Of a DNA stretch of 41,966 nt, positions 32,531 through 41,966 are shown piece after piece. Both the position numbers and the translations under genes were made by a program. Source of the stretch: Oscillospiraceae bacterium (lineage in GTDB: Bacteria > Bacillota > Clostridia > Oscillospirales > Acutalibacteraceae); the NCBI GenBank assembly GCA_031259495.1, contig JAIRLJ010000006.1, positions 1 through 41,966 of the forward strand, read 5' to 3'. Numbering within the stretch: the stretch's first letter is position 1; every line of letters begins with the position of its first letter. The notes under the pieces are model-generated. The model saw only the letters and a list, made by a program, of their open reading frames with translations, was not told where the DNA came from and did not search any database.

Positions 32531-33316
32531 TACTAAAATCTACACAGCAGAAATTAGAAAAAAGCTCAACTGTTTATTACTTTATTCATAGCTGTTATAT
32601 CAGATAAATTGTAAAAGTTTTGAATTAAAAAAATCGTAGTATTATTTTTAATTTAAACGTTTATTTTCCTTATTACCTTTGTGGTAATAAGGTCTAATTA
32701 ACTTTAACTACTCGTGTTATGAATAACTTTTTCAATTTGTTCAAGAAATTTCTTGAAATAGCTATTTTAAATCCTGATGAAACAAAATTATCTAATCCTT
32801 CTTCTCCGGTTAAAATTTATCTCCAATAGGTTAAATAGTTGAGATAAAGACGATCAAGAAGTGCGCCGCTTAGTAGAAAATACAAATATAAACCTGGAAC
32901 TTTTAGGAGAGGAAGATATCGATGGTATCCATTTTGTTGTTTATAGTTTTTCTAATTTTTCGCCTTACGCTTTTATAGATAAATTAAACGAACAAGAATA
33001 AAAAGATCTCTGGTGGAAAAACAACAAATCTTAGGCAATAACACTCAGCATAATGTTACCTTACTTGCTGTCAGTGAAGTTGGTTGGTGGTACTTTGTTT
33101 GAGTTAAAGAGAGGAAAAGAGAAGAAGAGGAAAAAAAGAGTTAGTTTTGCAGGAAGTTTAGTACAGGTTTCAGTTTTATCTGCAAAAAAACTTAGCGAAA
33201 TTTTTTAGAAAACTAAAATATATTCGGTCAAGAAAAGCCTATCGGAACTTTTTCAGAAGGCAAATTTATTATTTTTGCATGGTCACGATTTTTTCATAAT
33301 AGCTGTATTATGCTTT

Positions 33317-33541
33317 ATGAAAGATTGTTTGATTTTAATCGGTTCTATGACAAAAGCTTTACAGGCTCAAAAAATTTTGGAACAACATGGAGTAAAATCT
33401 GATATAAGAAAAACTATTAATAGTAAAGATGGTTGTGGATATTGTGTTTTTGCACCAAATAATACAAAAAATGCTATTTTAGTGCTTCAAAAAAATAATA
33501 TAAAAATAAAAGGAAGATTTCCTTTAGAGGGATTTTCTTGA
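33317..33541 (+). CDS. DUF3343-like small protein
   Basis: CLILIGSMTKALQAQKILEQHGVKSDIRKT..GCGYCVFAP; 4-nt overlap with the downstream aminotransferase. Confidence 0.75.
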   Translation: MKDCLILIGSMTKALQAQKILEQHGVKSDIRKTINSKDGCGYCVFAPNNTKNAILVLQKNNIKIKGRFPLEGFS

Positions 33542-34698
33542 TTTACTTGGATAATGCAGCCACAACTTTTCCAAAACCGAAATCTGTTTTGAAAGCCGTA
33601 AAAACAGCACTAAACGATTACGGTGGAAATCCGGGAAGAAGTTCACACAAATTTGCTATAAAAACTGCTAAAGAAATCTATGACACCAGATTATTGCTCG
33701 CTGAGTTTTTTGGATGCCCAAAGATTGAAAATGTTATTTTTACACCGAGTTGTACTTATGGTATAAATTTGGTTTTAAGAGGCCTTCTGAAAAATAATAG
33801 CCACGTAGTAATTTCTAATGTAGAACACAATGCTGTGTTAAGACCTATTGTAGGTTTAACTGATAGTGGAATAAAATTCAGTAAAGCTAGAATTTCTTTA
33901 AAAAATGACGATGAAACTGTAAATAATTTCAGAAAAAAAATTTGTAAAAACACAAAATTGTTAGCTTGTTTGAGTGCTTCAAATGTATTTGGAGCAAAAC
34001 TTCCTATAAAAAAGCTTGCTAAACTTGCCCATGACAATAATGCTTTATTCTTGTTGGATGCTGCACAGACAGCTGGACTTGTAGATATAAATGTTTCGAA
34101 AAGTAAAATAGATTTTTTGTGTTTTCCAGCACATAAAAATTTGTACGGACCTATGGGGCTAGGAGTCTTGATAATTAATACAGATATAAAATTAAAGCCG
34201 CTAACATATGGCGGCACTGGAGTTAAATCACGCTATTACAAGCAACCCGATGTGCTTCCCGAAAAATTCGAAAGTGGCACTATAAATGTTCCTGGGATTC
34301 TTGGTTTAAAAGCAGGTTTAAAATTTGTAAACAAAATAGGAACTGAATATATATTTGAACACGAAAAAGACTTGATGCTGAAATTTTATAATGCTGCTTT
34401 AGAAAATATTGCTGGCAAAAATATTATAAAATTTTATACAAACGACTCTCTTATTAAAAAATTTCCCGGTGTAATTTCTTTTAATTTTAAAAATAAAAAT
34501 AGTGAACTGATAGCAAGCATCCTCGATGAATTTAATATAGCTGTTAGAGCAGGGTTACACTGTTCTCCCTTAGCGCATAAATTTCTGGGCACTCTAGATT
34601 GTGGAACCGTACGTGTTTCACCATGCATTTTTACTAATAAAAAGCAAATAGACAAATTAATTTCTTGTTTAATAAAATTAAATTTTTCTCAAAACTAG
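33538..34698 (+). CDS. Class V aminotransferase/cysteine desulfurase-like protein (TTG start)
   Basis: IYLDNAATTFPKP, NPGRSSHKFA, DAAQTAG, HKNLYGPMGLG, catalytic-loop RAGLHCSPLAHK. Confidence 0.92.
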   Translation: MIYLDNAATTFPKPKSVLKAVKTALNDYGGNPGRSSHKFAIKTAKEIYDTRLLLAEFFGCPKIENVIFTPSCTYGINLVLRGLLKNNSHVVISNVEHNAVLRPIVGLTDSGIKFSKARISLKNDDETVNNFRKKICKNTKLLACLSASNVFGAKLPIKKLAKLAHDNNALFLLDAAQTAGLVDINVSKSKIDFLCFPAHKNLYGPMGLGVLIINTDIKLKPLTYGGTGVKSRYYKQPDVLPEKFESGTINVPGILGLKAGLKFVNKIGTEYIFEHEKDLMLKFYNAALENIAGKNIIKFYTNDSLIKKFPGVISFNFKNKNSELIASILDEFNIAVRAGLHCSPLAHKFLGTLDCGTVRVSPCIFTNKKQIDKLISCLIKLNFSQN

Positions 34699-34778
34699 AG
34701 AATATAAAAGTCTGTTTTTTCTACCCTTTTTTGTACACATAAAATCTAACCAAAAAATATATTTTTTTAGAAAACTTT

Positions 34779-35465
34779 CTAATTAATTTTTATAAGTTTA
34801 TTGAACACTGCAGTGTATTTGCTTGTAAATTTTTTATCTGTATGTAGGCTTCCAAAAAACCATGTTTTAAAATTTACATCCTTGGAAATACTATCAAAAA
34901 AAGTATTAATAAAATTTAATCTATTCGAAACTTTTTTTTCTATTAGATTTTTTATAGATCCAGGAGGCTCATGAGTTAATATATAATCGACTTTTCTATT
35001 AACAGAATCTAGATTTTTTATTGCAAAAGAAATCTCTTCTGATGTAGGCATTTCTTCTTTCCACCACTTGTTTTCTTGTAAACGTGCTTCTTTTTCTAAA
35101 CTCTCACCTCCACCAAATACAAAGATACTATGCCCATCAAGGTTATATATATGTCCACGCATAAGTCTATAAAGATTACCACATATATGTTGTACTCTAC
35201 CGCCAGCAAAACTTTCTTCTTTATATTTTTTAAGTAAATCAAAATTTTCGTGATTTCCATCCAGAAACAAAACCTTAAAACCAAAAGATCCTATTTTTGA
35301 GAGTATTTTTTCTTCTTCTATGCTCGCATCCCAAATAAAACCAAAATCGCCACAAATAATAAGCATATCTTTGGATTTAAGTTTCTTTTGGATATTTCGA
35401 TCAATAAAAGACTCAAACTCCCCGTGAGTATCTCCAGTTACATATATCAAAATATTTCTCCGCAA
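34779..35465 (-). CDS. Metallophosphoesterase
   Basis: VTGDTHGEFESF, ICGDFGFIWD, FLDGNHENFDLL, LTHEPP, FFGSLHTDK. Confidence 0.9.
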   Translation of the reverse strand: MRRNILIYVTGDTHGEFESFIDRNIQKKLKSKDMLIICGDFGFIWDASIEEEKILSKIGSFGFKVLFLDGNHENFDLLKKYKEESFAGGRVQHICGNLYRLMRGHIYNLDGHSIFVFGGGESLEKEARLQENKWWKEEMPTSEEISFAIKNLDSVNRKVDYILTHEPPGSIKNLIEKKVSNRLNFINTFFDSISKDVNFKTWFFGSLHTDKKFTSKYTAVFNKLIKIN

Positions 35466-35525
35466 TTTTTATTACTTTTTAGATTTTACTATTTTTTTTG
35501 TTTGCTATCAAAAAATCGTTGGAAG

Positions 35526-36677
35526 TTAGTTAGTTATGTTAGGGCTTTCGAATAAAAATTCTAAAAAATTGCGACGTGTAACGTCCAAATTATCTATAGC
35601 AAGCACAGACATACCGTTTTTTGTAACACTGGTATATTCATCGGATTTTGGCAAACGATACTCTGCAATTTCATAACACAGGTATGTTGGTATGCTTGAT
35701 ACGAGCTTAAGAATTTCTTCTTTGCTGAAATTAGTCGTAATTTTTGGTAGTGCTTTAAAAATCATACTTATTGTGTTAACAAAATTTGCAGAACGAAATC
35801 TATTTATTACAGCTTTAATCACTTCTCGTTGGCGAGCTGTTCTGCCAATATCTGAATCTATACAGTTTCTGTTTCTAACATGACATAAAGTTTGTTTAGG
35901 ATCTAAAAATTTTTCTCCATTTGAAATTTCAAGTTTTTTTGAAGAACCAGAAAATTTATTTATGTAATCACATTCATCTGCATCAAGTTTGATAGTTATT
36001 CCATCTACACACGCTATTACTTCTTCAAAGCCTTCAAAATCAAATTCACAATGTTTATTTACTTTAACTTTAAAATTTTTTTCAAAAGTTTCTATAGCAA
36101 GTTCTGCCCCTCCATATGCATGAGCATGATTAAACTTTTCAGCTTCATGACCTGGAATTTCTAATAAAGTGTCTCTCAGAAAGGAAGTAATTTTTATTTT
36201 CTTATGTCTATTATCAACAGAAAGCAAAAGTATAGAATCACTTCTCCCATTTTCACTCTGGTCATGTTTATCTAATCCAAAAACTAAAAAATTTGAAATT
36301 TTATTGTCAAAATAAAGCCCTTTAGAATTTTTGGAAACTTCATCGGCGACTTGCGTATTTTTTTTTCTTTTCCATTTGGTATTGCATTTACTATTTTTTG
36401 CAACAGTGCTCACAGCCGTTTTTTTATAGTTCACAGAATCTAGAGCTTTATTTATATATAAAACAGAACATACAAAAAAAATAAAGATAATTGACAAAAC
36501 AAAAAGTGCAATAAAAGCAACTACTTTAGCTGTTATCTTGGGGATTCTAAAATGGCAAAAGACATAACTTAAAAAACTTTTTTTAGGATTTTTTTTTAGA
36601 TTATAAAAAGCTTTTTCTGTTTTATTCGCTGATTCAAAATTATTTGACTCTTTATTTCCTTTAGGGCTATTTTGCAT
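35526..36677 (-). CDS. LytR-CpsA-Psr (LCP) family protein
   Basis: N-terminal TM; FLVFGLDKHDQSENGRSDSILLLSVD, KITSFLRDTLLEIPGH, GGAELAIETFEKNF, CHVRNR..DIGRTARQREVIKAV. Confidence 0.93.
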   Translation of the reverse strand: MQNSPKGNKESNNFESANKTEKAFYNLKKNPKKSFLSYVFCHFRIPKITAKVVAFIALFVLSIIFIFFVCSVLYINKALDSVNYKKTAVSTVAKNSKCNTKWKRKKNTQVADEVSKNSKGLYFDNKISNFLVFGLDKHDQSENGRSDSILLLSVDNRHKKIKITSFLRDTLLEIPGHEAEKFNHAHAYGGAELAIETFEKNFKVKVNKHCEFDFEGFEEVIACVDGITIKLDADECDYINKFSGSSKKLEISNGEKFLDPKQTLCHVRNRNCIDSDIGRTARQREVIKAVINRFRSANFVNTISMIFKALPKITTNFSKEEILKLVSSIPTYLCYEIAEYRLPKSDEYTSVTKNGMSVLAIDNLDVTRRNFLEFLFESPNITN

Positions 36678-36713
36678 CTCAGCCTCCGTTGTATAAAAAA
36701 TAAAGTTAAATAA

Positions 36714-39026
36714 CTATTCAAAAGAGACTACAAGCCCATTTTCATCAGACGATAACAGAATTTTTTTCAAACTTTCCCCTGAAGCAATAATAGCAGTTGC
36801 TATTTTGTCTTCAATTTTGTGTCGTATGTTATTACTCACTTCTCGAGCTCCAGATTTTTTGTTAAAAGATTTATTAGCCAAGTATTCTACCGCCGCCTCA
36901 TTATATTCTAAGGTTATTTTTCTTTCTCTAAGACTTTCTACGTATTCTTTAAGAAGTATATGACTAATTTTTTTAAAGTCCTGCAATTTAAGATCATTAA
37001 ATACAATTATTTCATCCACTCTACCTAAAAATTCTGGTTTTAGAAAATCTTCAAGAGCTTTTTTAGCTTTTTCTTTTGTAACTTGGCTTTTATTTTTTCC
37101 AAAGCCTAAAAGATTTTCTCTGTTTTCGCTTCCGGCGTTAGAAGTCATGATTATTACTGTGTCTTCAAAATTTACCATACGTCCATGTGAATCAGTAGTC
37201 TTTCCTTCATCTAGAATCTGCAATAGTATGTTCATAATATCTGGGTGAGCCTTTTCTATTTCATCTAAAAGAAGGACAGAATATGGTTGATGGCGCACCT
37301 TTTCAGTTAACTGCCCAGCTTCATCATGACCTACGTATCCTGGAGGTGAACCCGACATGCGTGACACAGAATGTTTTTCCATAAATTCAGACATGTCAAA
37401 ACGTATTAAACTATCCGGTCTATCAAAAAGTTCTTTTGCCAAAACTTTGACAAGTTCGGTTTTTCCAACACCAGTTGGTCCTACAAATATAAACGAGACT
37501 GGTCTTCTTCTTGGTGCTATTTTTGCTCTATTGCGCCTTATTGAAACAGATAAAATTTTTATAGCTTCTTCTTGGCCAATAACTTTTTTAGATAAAATTT
37601 CTTCTAAATTTTTAAATTTTTCAAGCTCACTTTGTTGAATTTTTGCAGATTTTATTCCTGTCCAAATTTCTACAACCTTAGAAACATCATCTAATGAAAC
37701 TTCTGGTAAAATTTCGGAATTTTTAGCAAACTTGTTTCTTTCTTCTTCGAGTTTTGAAAGTTGTTGACTTATATTTGCGAGTTTTTTAAATTTTTCTTGG
37801 TCAGTACTCACAACGCCTTGTTCTATAAGCGTTTTTTCTTGAAGTTTAAGTTTTTCAATTTCAAATTTTATATTTTCTAATTCACACATGTCTTTATTCT
37901 TAAGAGAAGTGTAAGCACAAGATTCGTCTAAAAGATCTATAGCTTTATCTGGTAAAAATCTGTCTGTTATATATCTTTCAGACAAATTTACTATAGTAGA
38001 AATTATTTTTTTATTTACAATTACAAAATGAAATCTTTCATAATAATGTTTAATACTTTCAATAATCTCACATGTATCTTTTACAGAAGGTTCTCTTATT
38101 GTAACAGGTTGAAAACGTCGTTCAAGAGCAGAGTCTTTTTCTATGTATTTTCTGTGTTCTTTAAAAGTAGTCGCACCTATAACCTGAATTCTACCTCTTG
38201 AAAGTGCAGGTTTTAGAATGTTGGCAGCGTTCATTGGTGAACCTTCTCCGTTAGAATCTCCAGAACCCACCAAATTATGAATTTCATCTATAAATAGTAT
38301 AATGTTTCCTATTGACTCTACTTCATCCACTAGCCCCTTTATACGACTTTCAAATTGTCCCCTAAATTGTGTTCCGGCGATCAGAGCAGTTAAATCGACA
38401 AGATAAATTTCTTTGTTTTTCATCTTTGCGTGAATTTTTCCTTCTATTATACGCATCGCAAGACACTCAGCAATAGCTGTTTTTCCGACTCCAGGTTCTC
38501 CTATTAAACACGGATTATTCTTCGTTCTTCTACAAAGTATTTGTATTACGCGATTAAGTTCATTTTCTCTTTTGACTACGATATCCAACTCATGTTTTTT
38601 TGCTTTTTCATTCAAATTTTGGCAGTAAATATCCAAAAATTTTCTTTTCATTCTTTTACTGAATTTTTTTTTGGCCTTATTAAAGTTTTTTGAATCGGGG
38701 TCCATCGACTCTTCTGAAGAAAAACCCTGATTTGGAAAAAGTTGCGGAAACATTGAAAAAGGTGAATTAGAAGTCCCAACTGCTGACAAATTCTGGGCCA
38801 CTTCTGCAAGTGTTTCTGGAGTAATATTTTCAGCTGCTTGATTTAGCTGATCTACAACTCCTTCCATATCTTCTTTAGGTAAGCCCATTTGTTTCATTAT
38901 TCCACATATGGGTTTTACGCCCATTTCTTTTGCGCAGCTCAAGCAAAGACCTTGCGCCGTCGAACCTTCGGGATCTTTTGCAACAAAAACAACCGCTGGT
39001 TTTTCCTTGCAAATAGAACAAAGCAT
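36714..39026 (-). CDS. ClpE-like ATP-dependent Clp protease ATP-binding subunit with N-terminal zinc finger
   Basis: Two AAA modules ([18 protein letters not shown]), UVR-like linker; N-terminal [19 protein letters not shown]; internal ATG preferred over 39068. Confidence 0.92.
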   Translation of the reverse strand: MLCSICKEKPAVVFVAKDPEGSTAQGLCLSCAKEMGVKPICGIMKQMGLPKEDMEGVVDQLNQAAENITPETLAEVAQNLSAVGTSNSPFSMFPQLFPNQGFSSEESMDPDSKNFNKAKKKFSKRMKRKFLDIYCQNLNEKAKKHELDIVVKRENELNRVIQILCRRTKNNPCLIGEPGVGKTAIAECLAMRIIEGKIHAKMKNKEIYLVDLTALIAGTQFRGQFESRIKGLVDEVESIGNIILFIDEIHNLVGSGDSNGEGSPMNAANILKPALSRGRIQVIGATTFKEHRKYIEKDSALERRFQPVTIREPSVKDTCEIIESIKHYYERFHFVIVNKKIISTIVNLSERYITDRFLPDKAIDLLDESCAYTSLKNKDMCELENIKFEIEKLKLQEKTLIEQGVVSTDQEKFKKLANISQQLSKLEEERNKFAKNSEILPEVSLDDVSKVVEIWTGIKSAKIQQSELEKFKNLEEILSKKVIGQEEAIKILSVSIRRNRAKIAPRRRPVSFIFVGPTGVGKTELVKVLAKELFDRPDSLIRFDMSEFMEKHSVSRMSGSPPGYVGHDEAGQLTEKVRHQPYSVLLLDEIEKAHPDIMNILLQILDEGKTTDSHGRMVNFEDTVIIMTSNAGSENRENLLGFGKNKSQVTKEKAKKALEDFLKPEFLGRVDEIIVFNDLKLQDFKKISHILLKEYVESLRERKITLEYNEAAVEYLANKSFNKKSGAREVSNNIRHKIEDKIATAIIASGESLKKILLSSDENGLVVSFE

Positions 39027-39048
39027 GTAATTCTCCTTAAAAGTGTAC

Positions 39049-39642
39049 TCATTTTTTATGATGTGCAAATTCCTCCAACAAAGTGCAAAAAACCAAAAAA
39101 TATTTAAATAAAGCGAAAAGCATTACACAAGTTGTAACAGAAAAGAGCAAAAAAGGAATAAAACCTGGCACAAATTTAAAAATGGTTTTTGTAATAACTA
39201 ATACTGCGGCTGATACATAAAAAACTACTGTCGAAAGTTTTCCATACCATTTAGAAGCAGGCGGTGTTATTTTTCGATGTAATAAATATGCACCTGCTAT
39301 AAGCATTAACAAATCCTTCAAAATTAACACAATCATAAAGAAAAAAATTTCATTAAATTTTATGCCTATACATGTAATTACAGCAATTAACGTAAGTTTA
39401 TCCGCTATTGGATCGAGTATTTTCCCAAAATTCGTTATTAAAAAAAATTTTCTCGCTAAAATTCCATCTAATGCATCACTCAAAGCTGACAGCAACAAAA
39501 TTAGAGCAGAATTGAGATAATTCTCTTTTACAAAAAAATAAACAAAAGGTATTATAAGAAAAATCCTAAAAAAAGTAAAAAAATTCGCAATGTTAAGATT
39601 TTTTTCTATTTTTTTTTTAATGTTTTTATTTATTAGATTCAT
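39049..39642 (-). CDS. pgsA: CDP-diacylglycerol--glycerol-3-phosphate 3-phosphatidyltransferase
   Basis: CDP-alcohol phosphotransferase motif SDALDGILARKFFLITNFGKILDPIADKL. Confidence 0.93.
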   Translation of the reverse strand: MNLINKNIKKKIEKNLNIANFFTFFRIFLIIPFVYFFVKENYLNSALILLLSALSDALDGILARKFFLITNFGKILDPIADKLTLIAVITCIGIKFNEIFFFMIVLILKDLLMLIAGAYLLHRKITPPASKWYGKLSTVVFYVSAAVLVITKTIFKFVPGFIPFLLFSVTTCVMLFALFKYFLVFCTLLEEFAHHKK

Positions 39643-39704
39643 ATTTTCCTTGTTAACTCAAAAAGCGAAGGCCAAAAAACTCGTAGTAACTCTAGCATAC
39701 ACTT

Positions 39705-40892
39705 TTATTTGAAATCAAGCTTAGAAACGCGATGCAAGCCCAGCAAATAGATGCTTTTACAAGAAATTAAACTGATATTTTTAATATCTGAAGCAACATC
39801 AAAAGATTTTATTTTTTCCCCGTTTGGCGAATAAACACACATGGACATTTCTTGTAAAATTGCTATTGCATTATTACCATAACTAACTCGTAGAACATTG
39901 GTTCCTACTTTTATATTTTTAAGCGCCAGCCCGTCTATGTTCAGCAAAATTAATTCACAATCTGAATTCTCGTCATTTTTAAGACAAACCGCAATGCCTT
40001 TACTGTTTGCGTCAAAACAAGAAAGAGATTTTTCCCGGTAAAAATAATCTGTTTTTTTGTTAGAATTAGGCACTATAACAGTTAACATATTGTCTGAAAT
40101 ACCCACAACATTTGAATTTTTTAAAAATTTTACTTCTAAAAATAGAGAATCCTCGTATTCAAATTTGGCTTTAGGTTGTTCTTTTTTTAGATCGAAAACA
40201 TATATAACAGAAAAAAAATTGCCATTATTCACCAAAACGCCAGAAGCTGCAACTGTCTTTGAATCTTCGCTAATAGCAACGTTATTGATAAAACAATCGC
40301 AAAAATGGTAACAAAAAACTTTTTCAAAATTTTCGTCAAAAACTGTCAAATCTGAAAGAAATTCTTTGCAATTAGTGGCAAATACATATTTTCCAGAGCC
40401 AGAAATGTCTCCTGAAATAATATTTTCTAATAATTTTTGTGAGCAAACTTCTCTATATCTTAAATTTATTTTATAATCACTCTCGTTGAGATTGTAAATT
40501 AGACTATATTTGTTTTTGACTTTTAACACAGGTGAACTAAATCCATGAGGCCTTGAAAAAACCTTCTTAGAAAACCTGTTAAAACACATAAAAGAAGTTT
40601 CACTAAGCAAAAAAATATCATTGTCACAAGATTTGAAATTTTCTAAATTTACTCGATTACCGTCGAATTTTACAGGAAAACCGTCACCCACCCCAAATTT
40701 TGCGAAAGAATCTTGGGCTTGTAATATAAAATCCTTTGTAAAAGAGTTTTTCCCTCGTAAAAATATGATTATTAAAAACACAAAAATACAAAATACAGCT
40801 GTAGTAATTTTTTTATTTAGAAAAAAATTGCAAAATATTTTTTTAAACTTACCGAAACCGTGACCTTCAAAAAACTCGAAGAGTTGCCTCAA
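39705..40892 (-). CDS. Membrane-anchored DUF5711-like protein
   Basis: N-terminal TM then a repetitive beta-rich domain (NNDIFLLSETSFMCFNRFSKKVFSRPHGFSSPVLKVKNKYSLIYNL-like); family recalled, not searched. Confidence 0.6.
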   Translation of the reverse strand: MRQLFEFFEGHGFGKFKKIFCNFFLNKKITTAVFCIFVFLIIIFLRGKNSFTKDFILQAQDSFAKFGVGDGFPVKFDGNRVNLENFKSCDNDIFLLSETSFMCFNRFSKKVFSRPHGFSSPVLKVKNKYSLIYNLNESDYKINLRYREVCSQKLLENIISGDISGSGKYVFATNCKEFLSDLTVFDENFEKVFCYHFCDCFINNVAISEDSKTVAASGVLVNNGNFFSVIYVFDLKKEQPKAKFEYEDSLFLEVKFLKNSNVVGISDNMLTVIVPNSNKKTDYFYREKSLSCFDANSKGIAVCLKNDENSDCELILLNIDGLALKNIKVGTNVLRVSYGNNAIAILQEMSMCVYSPNGEKIKSFDVASDIKNISLISCKSIYLLGLHRVSKLDFK

Positions 40893-41037
40893 TTTTTCCT
40901 CACTGATCGAATGCTATTTAGTGTGAAACTTGTTATTCATACCATTTTTAAAAATTTTAAAAAAGTTTTTTAAATTTTCTTATTTTTTTTAAAACACATT
41001 TTGTGTTAAATCATTATTTGGTCATTAAAGATAGATT

Positions 41038-41778
41038 CTAATAAAAAACTTTGTTCAAGTACAACCCACAAGCTCTTGCAGTAGGACCTGCTTTGTTTCT
41101 ATTTCTTGCGTCTATTATTTTAGATATATCACTAGGTTTTATTACGTTTTGCGCAACTTGCAAAAGCGTACCGACAATGATTCTTACCATATTGTACAAA
41201 AAACCGTTAGCTTGAATGATTATTGTTACAATTTCATTTTGTCGTTCTATATCAAATTTTATAATATTTCGTCTAAAATCGCCTTTTTTACGATTATCTA
41301 AGGAACAAAATGATGAAAAATCGTGGAAACCTATAAATTCTTTTGCAGCAACACTTAACTTTTTTACATCAATTTCATGCCAATAGTGGAGTGTGTAGCC
41401 GTCTAAAAAAGGATCCCTAATTTTTGTGTTTAAAATCTTATAAACATATTCTTTACTTTTGCATGAATACCTTGCGTGAAAATCAATTACTGTTTTTCTA
41501 CAGGTAAAAACTACGATATCCTTAGGCAGAAATCGATTTAGTGCTAAGACAAGTCTTGATAGAGGTATTTTATTCTTTTCTAGTTTAATATTCACATAAA
41601 ACTCATTTGCATGAACTCCTGAATCTGTCCTGCTACAAGCCTTTATTTCAGGTGAAAAACCAAAAACTTTTTTCAAAGAACGCTGAAAAACTTCTTGTAC
41701 ACTGAGAGCGTTTTGTTGGATCTGCCACCCATGGTACTTCTTTCCATCAAATTTTAATCCTAATAGCAAATTTATCAT
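41038..41778 (-). CDS. truA: tRNA pseudouridine(38-40) synthase
   Basis: KYHGWQIQQNALSVQEVFQRSL, SRTDSGVHANEFYVN, GFLYNMVRIIVGTLLQV. Confidence 0.97.
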   Translation of the reverse strand: MINLLLGLKFDGKKYHGWQIQQNALSVQEVFQRSLKKVFGFSPEIKACSRTDSGVHANEFYVNIKLEKNKIPLSRLVLALNRFLPKDIVVFTCRKTVIDFHARYSCKSKEYVYKILNTKIRDPFLDGYTLHYWHEIDVKKLSVAAKEFIGFHDFSSFCSLDNRKKGDFRRNIIKFDIERQNEIVTIIIQANGFLYNMVRIIVGTLLQVAQNVIKPSDISKIIDARNRNKAGPTARACGLYLNKVFY

Positions 41779-41855
41779 CGCGTTCTATGATAGCACAGAT
41801 TAGTAAGACAATCTGTTTATTATAATTATAGCTTCAAAATTATAAATAAAAAACA

Positions 41856-41883
41856 ACTGATAAAAAATATATTTTTTATCAGT
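41856..41883. repeat. 28-nt perfect palindrome ACTGATAAAAAATATATTTTTTATCAGT
   Basis: Direct reading; lies between divergent truA and the next + strand gene. Confidence 0.8.
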
Positions 41884-41956
41884 ATATTTTTTACTTTTTT
41901 GTAAATAATAGCTTTTGTAATAACAAAAGTTAAAACAAACAAAGGAAGGCTAAAAA

Positions 41957-41966
41957 ATGAAGAAAA
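41957..41966 (+). CDS. Start of a CDS running off the window (ATGAAGAAAA..)
   Basis: ATG preceded by AAAGGAAGG RBS. Confidence 0.55.

Noticed and set aside
32660-33270. Possible gene in the interval before DUF3343 (e.g. NINLELLGEEDIDGIHFVVYSFSNFSPYAFIDKLNEQE)
   Set aside because: Broken by multiple stops in all frames and not attributable to a family; treated as degenerate sequence of the island.

Overview
The window is about 42 kb from an AT-rich, low-GC bacterial chromosome. Gene content (SpoIVB, a SpoIVFB-like M50 protease, YlxM-Ffh-RpsP, DUF3343 plus class V aminotransferase, a ClpE-like ATPase) points to a Clostridia/Oscillospirales-like Firmicute. Decayed genes and Lys/Asn/Ile-rich proteins suggest a genome-reduced, probably host-associated lineage; this lineage call is inference. 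Core content includes potABCD with two ECF S components, groESL, metG, tatD, murC, two tRNAs (Pro-TGG, Leu-CAG), recO, rpsP, ffh, ylxM, a cysteine-desulfurase-like protein, an LCP protein, clpE-like, pgsA and truA. The points most worth following up are: (1) a set of sugar/glycan enzymes (GT8, GT11, GT2 and a decayed FkbM methyltransferase) that all carry an N-terminal signal-anchor helix, suggesting export or an extracytoplasmic location; (2) a high-GC, hairpin-rich putative ncRNA of about 170 nt between murC and the tRNAs that I cannot assign to a family; (3) a decaying accessory island at 27.3-33.2 kb with IS remnants, ATP-grasp fragments and a broken ABC exporter, within which a translationally coupled pair of half-size PnuC-like proteins remains intact; (4) a nested inverted-repeat leader upstream of murC. 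All assignments come from reading the sequence and motif recall; no searches were run.
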